Origin: Paucibacter sp. DJ2R-2
GTDB taxonomy: Bacteria > Pseudomonadota > Gammaproteobacteria > Burkholderiales > Burkholderiaceae_C
NCBI RefSeq assembly: GCF_025717675.1
Contig: NZ_JAJIRT010000001.1
Location: 620,001-684,000 of the forward strand
DNA length: 64,000 nt
Reading direction: 5' to 3'
Shown: in pieces, positions 1 through 8,196 of the stretch
How positions within the stretch are numbered: position 1 is the stretch's first letter
Layout of the letters: each line of letters starts with the position of its first letter
Translations under genes and position numbers: made by a program
The notes under the pieces: model-generated
Databases searched by the model: none
What the model saw: only the letters and a program-made list of their open reading frames with translations
What the model was told of the DNA's origin: nothing

Positions 1-973
1 GGCGCAGGCCCAGGCGGTTGATGTCCTTGTAAGCGCGGGCTGCGCGTTCGGCGTGCGCGGCCGTGGGCGCGAACTTGGGCGGGTCCAGCACGATGGCATC
101 GAACTGCCGACCTTCTTTCAGGAAGTTACGCAAGGTGGCGTTGACATCAGCGTCCAGCGCCCGGTGCAGCTCGGGCGCGAAGCCGTTCAGCGCCACATGG
201 GCCGTGGCGCGGGCGAGGGCTGGCGCCGAGGAATCGACACTGAGCACCTCCTGCGCGCCGCCCGCCAGCGCCGCCACCGAAAAGCCGCCGGTGTAGCTGA
301 AGCAGTTCAGCACCGACTGGCAACCGTACTGGCGCACCGTATCGGCGAACTTTTTGCGGTTGTCGCGCTGATCGAGGTAGTAACCGGTCTTGTGACCCTC
401 GGCCACATCCAGGGTCAGCCGCCACTGGTGTTCGCTGATCGTCACTTCTGTGGCGCCCTCGCCACGGAGCCAGCCCGTCGTCTGGGGCAAGCCCTCGAGT
501 TCGCGCACCTGAGCGTCCGAGCGCTCGTAGAGCCGGCTCAGGCCCGTGGCCGCCAGCAGGTGGTCGGCGATGACCGGCTTCCAGCGTTCGGCACCGCTGG
601 ACAGGAACTGGGCCACCAGGGTGTCGGCATAGCGGTCAACGATCAGGCCAGGCAGGCCATCGGCCTCGCCGTGGATCAAGCGCAGCGCGTCCGAGGCAAT
701 CGGCAAGCGGGCGCGCACGCCCAGAGCACGGTCGATGCGCTGGCGGAAGAAGGCCGCATCGATGCGCTGGCCTTCCTCGAAGCTCCAAGCGCGCAGGCGG
801 ATCTGCGACTGCGGGCTGAAGGCCGCCCAGCACAGAAAAGCGCCTTCGGCCGACTCGACCCGCACGGTCTCGCCGGCATCGGCATTGCCGCGCGCGACCG
901 AGCTTTCAAACACCCAGGGGTGGCGGCGCTCCAGCGAGCGCTCCTTGCCGGCGCGGATGACGATTTTCTTCAT
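1..973 (-). CDS. rlmI: 23S rRNA (cytosine-C5) methyltransferase, RlmI family (3' end outside window)
   Basis: SAM-dependent methyltransferase predicted to make m5C in 23S rRNA (E. coli RlmI modifies C1962). The protein begins MKKIVIRAGKERSLERRHPW, a typical N-terminal PUA domain (about residues 1-80). The Rossmann methyltransferase follows, with motif FSYTGGF at 225-231 and the DPPKFA motif at about 297-302. The reading frame is open to the left edge (324 codons visible, last residues YKDINRLGLR), so the final ~70 residues expected for this family (about 396 aa) lie outside. Start ATG at 973 fits the family N-terminus, although no strong ribosome binding site precedes it. It lies 31 bp downstream of the unknown barrel-like gene on the same strand. 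Confidence 0.9.
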   Translation of the reverse strand, partial: MKKIVIRAGKERSLERRHPWVFESSVARGNADAGETVRVESAEGAFLCWAAFSPQSQIRLRAWSFEEGQRIDAAFFRQRIDRALGVRARLPIASDALRLIHGEADGLPGLIVDRYADTLVAQFLSSGAERWKPVIADHLLAATGLSRLYERSDAQVRELEGLPQTTGWLRGEGATEVTISEHQWRLTLDVAEGHKTGYYLDQRDNRKKFADTVRQYGCQSVLNCFSYTGGFSVAALAGGAQEVLSVDSSAPALARATAHVALNGFAPELHRALDADVNATLRNFLKEGRQFDAIVLDPPKFAPTAAHAERAARAYKDINRLGLR

Positions 974-1004
974 CGGATGATCTGCTTTCTTGTGGATTCA
1001 GGTG

Positions 1005-2555
1005 TCAGCGCACCAAGCTACCGAAGGCATAGCCGACCGAGACATTGAGCACCGGGCTGGACTGCTGAGCGCCGCGCAGCGTGCGCCACTGGCCCAGGCC
1101 CAGACGCAGGCGCAGGCGTTCTTCCTCACCGAGGTTGAGCTGGGTCCAGGCCTCGCCTTGCAGCACCGCGCCGCTGCGCACGGCCACACCGCCGCCGCCG
1201 GCCGCACCGGCCAGCAACTCGGCGCCGACCCGCCAGCGCGGCTGGCTGGCCAGAGGCTGCGTTTGCAGACCCAGACCGACCAGGCCATAGGAGTAAGCAC
1301 CGGCCGAGCCCCAGGCGGCGCTGCCGGCCTGGGCCGTACCGTAGACCGAGCGCGAGAGCTCGCGCGTCATCATCAGGCCGAGATGGGTGACCGCTTCCTG
1401 CCGGCCATCCTTGAAGCGAACCTTGGGCAGGTGCTGGATGCTGGTGAACAGCTGCTGGGTGCGCACCGTGCCGGGCACGTCATCAATGCCAAAGGCGCCG
1501 AAGCGCGGCCCCCGGTCCAGTGGCATGCTCAGGCCCAGGCGGACAAAGCCGGCCTTGAAATTGCCGGCCGTGGCGCGCGCCAGCCCGGCGTCCAGACGCA
1601 GGCTGGGGCCCCAGGGCGTTTGCCAGCGCAGGGTCGGCCCGGCACGCAAGAGCCAGCCGCTGCCGGTGTCAACATTGCCGCCGCCGCCCAGGCCCAGGGC
1701 CAGCTGGCCGCCGACGCGCAAGGAGGGGTGGCCGAGCGCCCAGTCCTGGCCGGCATTGGCCAGCACTTCCATGTATCCATCGGCGCCACCCTGGGCTGCG
1801 CCCGAGGCTTCCACGCCCCACCAGCTGCCCTCAGCGATGTAGTGGCGCAGGTCGGCCCCGGCCTTGCCCATGCGCGCGGTGCTGACATCACCACTGCGGT
1901 TGCGCGTGCTCTTGCGCGGCTTGTAGAAACCGGCCTGCACGGCGATCTCGTCAAAGCCGAGGCCAGTGCGCTGCGAAGCCAGGCCCGGGCGGCCGGCATC
2001 GATGGGCGAAAAGCCGGCAAAGCTGCCGGAGCGGCCGAGCACAAAGCCGACACTGTTGCCGCGCACATTGCCACTCGGGAAGCGCACATGGTTGAGTGAC
2101 ACGCCGGCATACCAGGGACCCATCTCGGTGCGGATGGACAGTTCAGGGCGCAGCATCAGGCCACCACCGAAACGCACCTGGCTGGAGCTGAGGCCTCCGC
2201 CGGCGCCGGCATAGAGGCCGGCCGCCAGATGGGTGTTCTGGCCCAAGCGCCAGCGTCGCTGCGCCGTCAGGCCCACCGTGAACACACCACCGTAATTGCC
2301 CTTGGCGGCGCCATAGACGCTGGGGCCGAAGCCCCACTCATCATCGATGGCCATCAGGTAGCTGCCACCCAGCAAGGCGATGCGTTCGCCAGTGGGCAGG
2401 CGCAAAGGCGTCCAGTTGCTTTCGATCGCGGCCGGGCGGGATTCGGCGATGCGCGCCATGGGCGAAGCAGCGCCACCGGCGGGCGTCTGGGCGGCGGCAT
2501 TCAGGGCCAGCAAAAGGCCGGCAGCGGCCAAGGAGGAAGACGTGGGTTTGAACAT
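1005..2555 (-). CDS. Predicted secreted, barrel-like hypothetical protein (516 aa)
   Basis: I do not recognise the family. The N-terminus MFKPTSSSLAAAGLLLALNA followed by AQT looks like a Sec signal peptide with cleavage near residue 22. The mature part has many alternating hydrophobic/polar stretches rich in Gly and aromatic residues (for example VFTVGLTAQRRWRLG, LSIRTEMGPWYAGVSLNHVRF, LRLRLGLGQWRTLRG) and ends YAFGSLVR, as expected for an outer-membrane beta-barrel or other surface beta structure. It lies 11 bp downstream of xerC on the same strand and 31 bp upstream of rlmI, so it may be co-transcribed, but neither neighbour suggests a function. No Shine-Dalgarno sequence is obvious before ATG 2555. 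Localisation is an inference from composition only. Confidence 0.7.
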   Translation of the reverse strand: MFKPTSSSLAAAGLLLALNAAAQTPAGGAASPMARIAESRPAAIESNWTPLRLPTGERIALLGGSYLMAIDDEWGFGPSVYGAAKGNYGGVFTVGLTAQRRWRLGQNTHLAAGLYAGAGGGLSSSQVRFGGGLMLRPELSIRTEMGPWYAGVSLNHVRFPSGNVRGNSVGFVLGRSGSFAGFSPIDAGRPGLASQRTGLGFDEIAVQAGFYKPRKSTRNRSGDVSTARMGKAGADLRHYIAEGSWWGVEASGAAQGGADGYMEVLANAGQDWALGHPSLRVGGQLALGLGGGGNVDTGSGWLLRAGPTLRWQTPWGPSLRLDAGLARATAGNFKAGFVRLGLSMPLDRGPRFGAFGIDDVPGTVRTQQLFTSIQHLPKVRFKDGRQEAVTHLGLMMTRELSRSVYGTAQAGSAAWGSAGAYSYGLVGLGLQTQPLASQPRWRVGAELLAGAAGGGGVAVRSGAVLQGEAWTQLNLGEEERLRLRLGLGQWRTLRGAQQSSPVLNVSVGYAFGSLVR

Positions 2556-2566
2556 GGGCGAGGAGG

Positions 2567-3577
2567 CTATTGGTCTTCGGACGTTTGTTTCTTGGCGCGC
2601 GGGTGGGCGCGGTCATAGACCTGGGCCAGGTGCTGAAAGTCCAGCTGGGTGTAGACCTGGGTGGTCGTGATATGGGCATGGCCCAGCAGCTCCTGCACCG
2701 CGCGCAGGTCACCGCTGGACTGAAGGAGATGGCTGGCAAAAGAGTGGCGCAGCATATGCGGGTGCACATGCGTGGGCATGCCGGCGGCCAGCGCACGGAT
2801 CTTGAGCCGGGCGCGGATCTGCGTCGCCGCCAGGCGGGCGCCACGCGGGCCGACGAACAGGGCAGCCTCGTCGCCACGCGCCAGCTGCGGCCGCAGCAGC
2901 AGCCAGGCCTGCAGGGCCAGCAAGGCCGCGCGACCGACCGGCACCGAGCGGCGCTTGGCGCCCTTGCCCAGCACATGGGCTTCGCCCGCGGCCAGATCGA
3001 TCCAACCGCGAGCGGTCGGGCCCGCCTGGGCGTCCAGTCCCTCCAGCTCGCTGACACGCAGGCCACAGCCGTAGAGCAGCTCAACGATGCAGCGGTCACG
3101 CGCTTCCAGGCGCGGGTCCTGGCCGGCGCCGGCATCTTCAAAGGAGGCCAAGCGCACTGCGTCGTCCACCGCCAAAGCCTTGGGCAGGGGCTTGGCCGCC
3201 TTGGGCGCCCGCAAGCCCTCGAAGGGGTTGAGGGCGATGCGCCCTTCCCGCCCGAGCCAGCGGTACAGGCCGCGCCAGACCGAGAGCTGCAAGGCGATGC
3301 TGCGCGGCCCCAGGCCGCGTTGGCCCTCGCTGCCCCCGTGCAGGCGCGCCGCCCAGCGCCGCGCCTGCGGGCTGCTCAGCTGCAGGAGTTCGACACCGGA
3401 CTCAGCGGCCAGAAGCTGCAGACGCAGCAAGGCGGCACCGTAGATCTCCAGGGTGCGCGCTGCCAGGCGGCGCTGTACACGCACATGGTCGAGATAGGTC
3501 TGCAGCAGCGGCGCCAGGGCGGGCGCCGCCTCCACCTCATCCACCGCCTCAGTCAGCGGCTGCCGCGGCTTGCTCAT
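2567..3577 (-). CDS. xerC: Site-specific tyrosine recombinase XerC
   Basis: Chromosome-dimer resolution recombinase acting at dif with XerD. The N-terminal SAM-like domain (about 20-105) is followed by the catalytic domain carrying Arg174 (in GCGLRVSEL), the beta-hairpin Lys in GKGAKRRSVP, His274 and Arg277 (HPHMLRHSF), His300 (LGHAH) and the nucleophile Tyr309 (TTTQVYTQLD). At 336 aa it is slightly longer than E. coli XerC (298 aa), mostly at the N-terminus and in a linker. I chose ATG 3577 (MSKPRQPL); a longer frame exists upstream but lies inside the DUF484 gene. It overlaps the DUF484 gene by 29 bp. The order dapF-DUF484-xerC is conserved in proteobacteria and supports the assignment. Confidence 0.93.
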   Translation of the reverse strand: MSKPRQPLTEAVDEVEAAPALAPLLQTYLDHVRVQRRLAARTLEIYGAALLRLQLLAAESGVELLQLSSPQARRWAARLHGGSEGQRGLGPRSIALQLSVWRGLYRWLGREGRIALNPFEGLRAPKAAKPLPKALAVDDAVRLASFEDAGAGQDPRLEARDRCIVELLYGCGLRVSELEGLDAQAGPTARGWIDLAAGEAHVLGKGAKRRSVPVGRAALLALQAWLLLRPQLARGDEAALFVGPRGARLAATQIRARLKIRALAAGMPTHVHPHMLRHSFASHLLQSSGDLRAVQELLGHAHITTTQVYTQLDFQHLAQVYDRAHPRAKKQTSEDQ

Positions 3578-4277
3578 CGCTGGCGGCTGGGGCGGGCAGG
3601 CAGCGCGCCAGAGCGGCGCTGGCAATGTCGCCGACGCGGGCCAGGAACTCGGTGCCCATCTCGGCCGTGTAACGCGTCGGGTCGGGCGAGCCCAGAACCA
3701 GCAGGCCGAAGCTGCGTGCCGGCGTGCCGTGGGTCAGGGGAATCAAGGCCAGCGAGGTGGCGCCACCCTCGCTGCCGTCGGCGGCGCGCAGCCAGCCGGC
3801 CGCCTCGAAGCCCGAGTTCACACCGCAATAGGGCTGACTCAGGCTGGCGGCGAAACTCTTGACATCACCGCTCACCGCACGCGCGCACTCATGCTCGGCC
3901 AGGGCCCCGGCCACGCCCCACAGGCGCAGACCGGCCTGAGGAATCATGAACTGGTGGCGCAGCTCCTTGAGCAGCACCGCCGGCAGCTCGGCGACCGCGG
4001 TGGTCAACATCAAGGCTTGGGTCCAGCGATGCAGGCGGTCGGCAATGGCCACATTGTCCTGGCCGTTGCGGATCATCTCCATGATCTTGAACTCCAGGCC
4101 CTTGATCTTCTCGCGCAGCATTTCGGCCTGGCGCTCTTGCAGAGAGACCGCGCGGGCACCATGCGGGTGGCTCAGCTGCACCGTGGCCAGCAGCTCGGCG
4201 TGGCGCTCAAAAAAGCCGGGCGTGCGCGCCAGAAACTCAGCAATGTCCTGCTCGGTGATGGTGGGGGCTTGGCTCAC
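3549..4277 (-). CDS. DUF484 family protein
   Basis: A 242-aa cytoplasmic protein of the DUF484 family (GAF-like fold), the usual companion between dapF and xerC in proteobacteria. Its molecular role is not established. The N-terminus [20 protein letters not shown] is characteristic, followed by a predicted coiled coil ([25 protein letters not shown], about 48-72) and a GAF-like domain to about 230; the tail is Ala-rich. Start ATG 4277 overlaps the dapF stop by 4 bp and its 3' end overlaps xerC by 29 bp, so the three genes are probably translationally coupled. Confidence 0.88.
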   Translation of the reverse strand: MSQAPTITEQDIAEFLARTPGFFERHAELLATVQLSHPHGARAVSLQERQAEMLREKIKGLEFKIMEMIRNGQDNVAIADRLHRWTQALMLTTAVAELPAVLLKELRHQFMIPQAGLRLWGVAGALAEHECARAVSGDVKSFAASLSQPYCGVNSGFEAAGWLRAADGSEGGATSLALIPLTHGTPARSFGLLVLGSPDPTRYTAEMGTEFLARVGDIASAALARCLPAPAASDEQAAAAAD

Positions 4278-5149
4278 AGCGAGATCTCTCCTTCAAACAC
4301 GGTTTGCGCCGGCCCGGTCAGGAACACCGGCGCGTCCAAACCGGCGGCCGCACCTGCGGCGCTGCCTCCGGCCCATTCAATCTTCAGCAGACCGCCATGG
4401 GTCTGCACCTCGACGGCCGCATCGAGCAAGCCCAGGCGTATGCCCGCCACCACGGCCGCGCAGGCGCCGGTGCCGCAGGCCAGCGTTTCGCCGGCATCGC
4501 GCTCGAACACGCGCAGCCGCACGCTGGAGCGGGACAGCACTTGCAGAAAACCGACGTTGACCTTGCGCGCAAAGCGCGCGTGGGTCTCGATGCGCGGCCC
4601 CAGCTGCTCGACGGGCGCGGCCTCGCTGTCCGGCACCAGCAGCACCGCATGCGGATTGCCCATGGACAGCACGGCCAGCTCAACCCCAAGCTCGGCCAGC
4701 GGCCAGAGTTCGAAGCCCGCCTGCAAGCGCGGGCTCAGGCCCTCGGCATCGAAGGGCAGCTGGGCCAGATCGAAGACGGGGGCGCCCATGTCGACGCTGA
4801 CCCGACCGTCCTCGCGCAGGTGCAGCTCCAGCTGCTTGTTGAGCGTCTCGACGCGGATGCTGCGCTTGGCCGACAGGCCTTTCTCATTCACATAACGTAC
4901 AAAACAGCGCGCACCATTGCCGCAATGCTCGACCTCGGCGCCGCTGCTGCCATTGAAGATGCGGTAACGGAAGTCCACACCGGGCGTGTTGCTGGACTCG
5001 ATCACCAGGATCTGGTCGCAGCCGACGCCGAAGCGCCGGTCGCCCAGGCGCTGCAATTGCGCGGGGCTGAGGGTCAGGGCTTGCCGGGTCGCGTCGATGA
5101 CACAGAAGTCATTGCCGGCGCCCTGCATCTTGGTGAAGCGCAGATTCAT
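4274..5149 (-). CDS. dapF: Diaminopimelate epimerase
   Basis: Interconverts LL- and meso-diaminopimelate for lysine and peptidoglycan synthesis. The 291-aa protein starts [19 protein letters not shown], the family signature. The two active-site cysteines are present: Cys76 in EHCGNGARC and Cys225 in ACGTGACAA. The start at 5149 is fixed by this conserved N-terminus; the frame stays open another 267 bp upstream but that part has no family similarity. It is divergent from the cyclase-like gene with an 82-bp intergenic region, and is the first gene of the dapF-DUF484-xerC run. Confidence 0.95.
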   Translation of the reverse strand: MNLRFTKMQGAGNDFCVIDATRQALTLSPAQLQRLGDRRFGVGCDQILVIESSNTPGVDFRYRIFNGSSGAEVEHCGNGARCFVRYVNEKGLSAKRSIRVETLNKQLELHLREDGRVSVDMGAPVFDLAQLPFDAEGLSPRLQAGFELWPLAELGVELAVLSMGNPHAVLLVPDSEAAPVEQLGPRIETHARFARKVNVGFLQVLSRSSVRLRVFERDAGETLACGTGACAAVVAGIRLGLLDAAVEVQTHGGLLKIEWAGGSAAGAAAGLDAPVFLTGPAQTVFEGEISL

Positions 5150-5231
5150 CGCGGCATTATCAGGGCTGCTCTGTTGCGTTTGCGCGCGGCAGGCCTTGAT
5201 CAATCGCCACCTGCGCCCGACACTGCAGGCC

Positions 5232-6959
5232 ATGACGCCCGCAGCAGTCGGCACTTCCGCATCGTCCTGGTCGGCCTTCGCCGAAGCCCAGCCCGCTTTG
5301 CTTGCCGTCACACTGGCGGCCGACTCGCCCGATGAGCCCCGCGACCAGGCCTGGGCCGCCCTGCTGGAGAGCCTGCAGAACGCCCTGCCTGCCGACAGCG
5401 AGGGGATCGAATTCACCCGCCAGACCCGCCGCCTGCTGCTCAGCTTTGCGCGCAGCGATCAGGCCGTCAGCGCGGCCCTGCACATCCAGCGCTTCGAGGC
5501 CCAGCGGCCCAGCCGTTACCGCATCGGCGCCGATCTGCGCCAGGCCGAACAAGGCGTGGCGGCCGCCACCGCCTTGGCCGAGCTGGCGGTGCCCGGTGAG
5601 GTCTTGCTCTCTGAGGCCTTGCGCGACCAGATCGTCGCCGGCCTGGACGCCGAGCTGGAATACGCCGGCGAGCCCGAGTTCCCCGAATTGCAGCGCTCGT
5701 TGCGCCTGTTCCGGCTCTTGCCCAAGCCTGAAGCCGAACAGGGCTGGGGAGACTTTCTGGCCAACAAGCCGACCCTGGTGCTGCTGCCTCTGCGCGTGGC
5801 CGAGGGCCAGCGCTGCGACCCGGTCTATGCCGAGCTGGTCGGCTATGGCCTGAGCCGCGGTCTGGCGCAGAACAAAGCCTGGCACCTGATCTCCAGCCTC
5901 AGCGCCGCCGCCTTCCGCCATCGCCAACCAGCCGCGGCCGAGCTGCAGCAACGCCTGAAGGCCAGCCATGTGCTCTCGGGCGAGGTGCATCAGGAAGGCC
6001 GGCTGCTGCACGCGCAGATCCGCATGGTGGACACGGCCAGCGGCCAGGAACTCTGGGCCCGGACCGTCAGCTTGCCGGTGCATTTGGCGCGCTCGCCCGA
6101 GAACCCTTTTGGCCGCGAGGTGGTCAGCGGCGTCTCGCAAGCGATCTTTGGCGAGGTCGCGCGCGCCGGTCTGCTGCCCGCCCTCGACGACCTGGACAGC
6201 TACACCTTGCTGTTCAAGGCCATGACCCTGGTGCACCGCAGCTGTTCGGCCGAGTTCCTGCAAGCCCGCGAGCTGCTGGACCATCTCGTGCAACGCCACC
6301 CCAAGGCCGGCGAGGCCCAGGCCTGGCTGGCCAAATGGCATGTCATGAATGTCGCGCGCGGACAGAGCCGAGACATCGAGGCCGACACCCGTCTGGCCCA
6401 GCAAGCGGCGCAGCAGGCCCTGCATTGCGAAGGCGACCGCGCCCTGGGTCTGGCGATCGATGGCCTGGTGCATGCTTATCTGCTGGGCGAGCTGGATCAG
6501 GCCGAGGCCCAGCTCAAGGCCGCCATCGCCGAGAACGCCAACGAGGCCTTGGCCTGGCTCTACCTCTCGGCCGTCCATGTCTACCGTGACCAGGGCCAGG
6601 CGGCGGCCGACGCGGCCGGCATGGCCATGCTCTTGTCGCCGCTGGACCCGATGCGCTACTACTTCGATTCCTTCGCCGCCCACGCCCTGCTGGCGGCCGG
6701 GCGGCTCAACGAATCCATCGTGCTGGCCAGTCGCTCGCTGAGCGCCAATCGGCGCCACCTGCCGACTCTGCGCACCCTGGCCATCGCCCGCGCGCTCAAC
6801 GGCCAGCTGGCCCAGGCCAGCGAAGCGGTGCAGGCTCTGCGCGGCCTGGACCCGAACTACTCCCTGCACAGCTTCAACACCCGCTACCCCGGCCGCGGCA
6901 CCGCATTCGCGGCGTGCTGTGCGCTGGCGCTGCAAACCGCGGGCCTGCCGGAGCTGTGA
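5232..6959 (+). CDS. Degenerate class III nucleotide-cyclase-like protein with TolB-like and TPR domains
   Basis: Built like the cyclase/TolB-like/TPR proteins common in proteobacteria. About residues 15-165 resemble the C-terminal half of a class III cyclase homology domain ([20 protein letters not shown], then [15 protein letters not shown] and [10 protein letters not shown]). However, the usual metal-binding Asp motifs (FADxxGFT; GDxxMA) cannot be found, so nucleotide cyclisation is unlikely. About 178-315 match the TolB-N-like region ([51 protein letters not shown]). About 325-560 are helical TPR-type repeats. No signal peptide or membrane helix is seen. ATG 5232 was chosen because earlier in-frame starts run into dapF. 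It is first of three co-directional genes, 69 bp before the haloperoxidase-like gene. Its role, perhaps scaffold or regulator, is inference. Confidence 0.75.
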   Translation: MTPAAVGTSASSWSAFAEAQPALLAVTLAADSPDEPRDQAWAALLESLQNALPADSEGIEFTRQTRRLLLSFARSDQAVSAALHIQRFEAQRPSRYRIGADLRQAEQGVAAATALAELAVPGEVLLSEALRDQIVAGLDAELEYAGEPEFPELQRSLRLFRLLPKPEAEQGWGDFLANKPTLVLLPLRVAEGQRCDPVYAELVGYGLSRGLAQNKAWHLISSLSAAAFRHRQPAAAELQQRLKASHVLSGEVHQEGRLLHAQIRMVDTASGQELWARTVSLPVHLARSPENPFGREVVSGVSQAIFGEVARAGLLPALDDLDSYTLLFKAMTLVHRSCSAEFLQARELLDHLVQRHPKAGEAQAWLAKWHVMNVARGQSRDIEADTRLAQQAAQQALHCEGDRALGLAIDGLVHAYLLGELDQAEAQLKAAIAENANEALAWLYLSAVHVYRDQGQAAADAAGMAMLLSPLDPMRYYFDSFAAHALLAAGRLNESIVLASRSLSANRRHLPTLRTLAIARALNGQLAQASEAVQALRGLDPNYSLHSFNTRYPGRGTAFAACCALALQTAGLPEL

Positions 6960-7028
6960 GCGCAAGGCAGCGATCTTCCTGAACCCGGGCGGCGCGGGCC
7001 GGCCCCTTAACGCGAAGGCGGAGCTTTC

Positions 7029-8192
7029 ATGGCGAACTCTGGTTTTTCCTATGCCGGTGTGCAGTCCTATGCCGGGGCGGCCTCGTATGCGGGTGCGGCG
7101 TCCTATGCCGGGGCTGCCTCCTACACAGGCGGCTTCAGCAAGGAGGGTTATGACGGCCAGCCCTACAACCCTTTGCTGGTGCAGGGTCTGGGCGCCAGCC
7201 GCGAGGAGCTGCTGGCCGGCCTGAGCCCGGCCGAGCGCAGCGCCTTGCAAGACCTGCAGCAACGCCTGGGCCCGATGCCGGCCTTCGACCCGGCCGATCA
7301 TCTGATGCGCGCCAACGGCATTGAGGTGCGTGCCGCATTGCTTCACTTCGAACTGCTAACCCAGCTGCGCTTCGGCTCCAAGCCCATAACTGGCCACAGC
7401 GGTGAGCACTGGGCCGAGCTGCAAGCGGCCAGCGGGCCCAAGGGTGCGATGAAGCCCCTGCTGCGCGTCAGCCGGCCCAGCCAGGAGTTCCTGCTGGCCC
7501 ATCTACAAAGGGTGCAGGCCCTGGCGCCGCTGCGCGACAGCCGCACGGCCGAAGTCCTGACCCAGGTAGCGCCGCCGATCGCCTACTTCGCCAGCGTGCT
7601 GAACCTGCAGTCCGGGCGCCATGCCAAGACCACCGAGCTGCTCAAGGTGGCGCTGCAGTTCAGCTATGCCGTCTGCATGCGCTTCAAGCAGGCGCTGGCC
7701 GTGCCGCGACCAAGCGCCTTCACGGCCCAGATCCAACCCATGATCGAGGTGCCCATGCACCCCAGCTTTCCGGCCGGCCATGCGCTCGAGGCCCATGTCA
7801 GCGCCACCCTGCTCGGCGCCCTGGCCGAGGCACCCGGCCGGCCCGATGACAACGCCGTACAGAAGCAGCTGCTGCGACGCCTGGCCACGCGCATCTCGGA
7901 GAACCGCATCGTCGCCGGCGTGCATTTCCCGGTCGACTGCGAAGTCGGCCGCCTGATGGGCGACGCTTTGGCCGCCTACCTGCTGGCCGCCTGCGAGCCG
8001 GAACGCCGCTGGCGTGGCGCCAGCTACGACGGCCTCAAGCTGGACCTGGCCGGCGCCGGCACGCGCGACTTCAGCGCCAAGGGCCAGGCCTTTGAGGACG
8101 AGCACGGGCGCGGCGCGCCGGGCTGGCTGCCCGGCCCGGACCTGCCCCTGCTGCAAAAGCTCTGGAGTCTGGCCCGCGCGGAATGGGTCTGA
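7029..8192 (+). CDS. Vanadium-dependent haloperoxidase / PAP2-fold enzyme with N-terminal SYAGAA repeats
   Basis: A 387-aa protein with the three-part phosphate/vanadate site of the PAP2/vanadium haloperoxidase superfamily: Lys220-x6-Arg227-Pro228, PSFPAGH at 245-251, and Arg293-x5-His299-x3-Asp303 (NRIVAGVHFPVD). Spacings fit the haloperoxidase-type signature; whether it oxidises halide or hydrolyses phosphoester cannot be told from sequence. Residues 7-36 are five hexapeptide units, SYAGVQ then SYAGAA three times then SYTGGF, before the folded part. No signal peptide or membrane helices are evident. A ribosome binding site-like GGCGGAG precedes ATG 7029. The gene is 4 bp upstream of the S8 protease gene and almost certainly co-transcribed with it. 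Confidence 0.82.
   Translation: MANSGFSYAGVQSYAGAASYAGAASYAGAASYTGGFSKEGYDGQPYNPLLVQGLGASREELLAGLSPAERSALQDLQQRLGPMPAFDPADHLMRANGIEVRAALLHFELLTQLRFGSKPITGHSGEHWAELQAASGPKGAMKPLLRVSRPSQEFLLAHLQRVQALAPLRDSRTAEVLTQVAPPIAYFASVLNLQSGRHAKTTELLKVALQFSYAVCMRFKQALAVPRPSAFTAQIQPMIEVPMHPSFPAGHALEAHVSATLLGALAEAPGRPDDNAVQKQLLRRLATRISENRIVAGVHFPVDCEVGRLMGDALAAYLLAACEPERRWRGASYDGLKLDLAGAGTRDFSAKGQAFEDEHGRGAPGWLPGPDLPLLQKLWSLARAEWV
7047..7136 (+). repeat. Five tandem hexapeptide-coding units (SYAGxx)
   Basis: Five consecutive 18-bp units inside the haloperoxidase-like gene encode SYAGVQ, SYAGAA, SYAGAA, SYAGAA, SYTGGF. Synonymous positions differ between units (for example tcctatgccggggcggcc against tcgtatgcgggtgcggcg), so peptide repetition is preserved better than DNA repetition. 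Confidence 0.9.
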
Positions 8193-8196
8193 GGCC

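Noticed and set aside
5160-7346. 728-codon open frame on the minus strand opposite the cyclase-like gene
   Set aside because: Composition is the antisense of a high-GC coding frame, no family motifs, and the plus-strand protein has recognisable domains. The same applies to other long antisense frames, such as 38283-40499 and 42001-43920.
8014-8196. 61-residue N-terminal extension of the S8 protease
   Set aside because: It lies wholly inside the haloperoxidase-like gene in another frame and has shadow composition; ATG 8197 follows the upstream stop by 4 bp.
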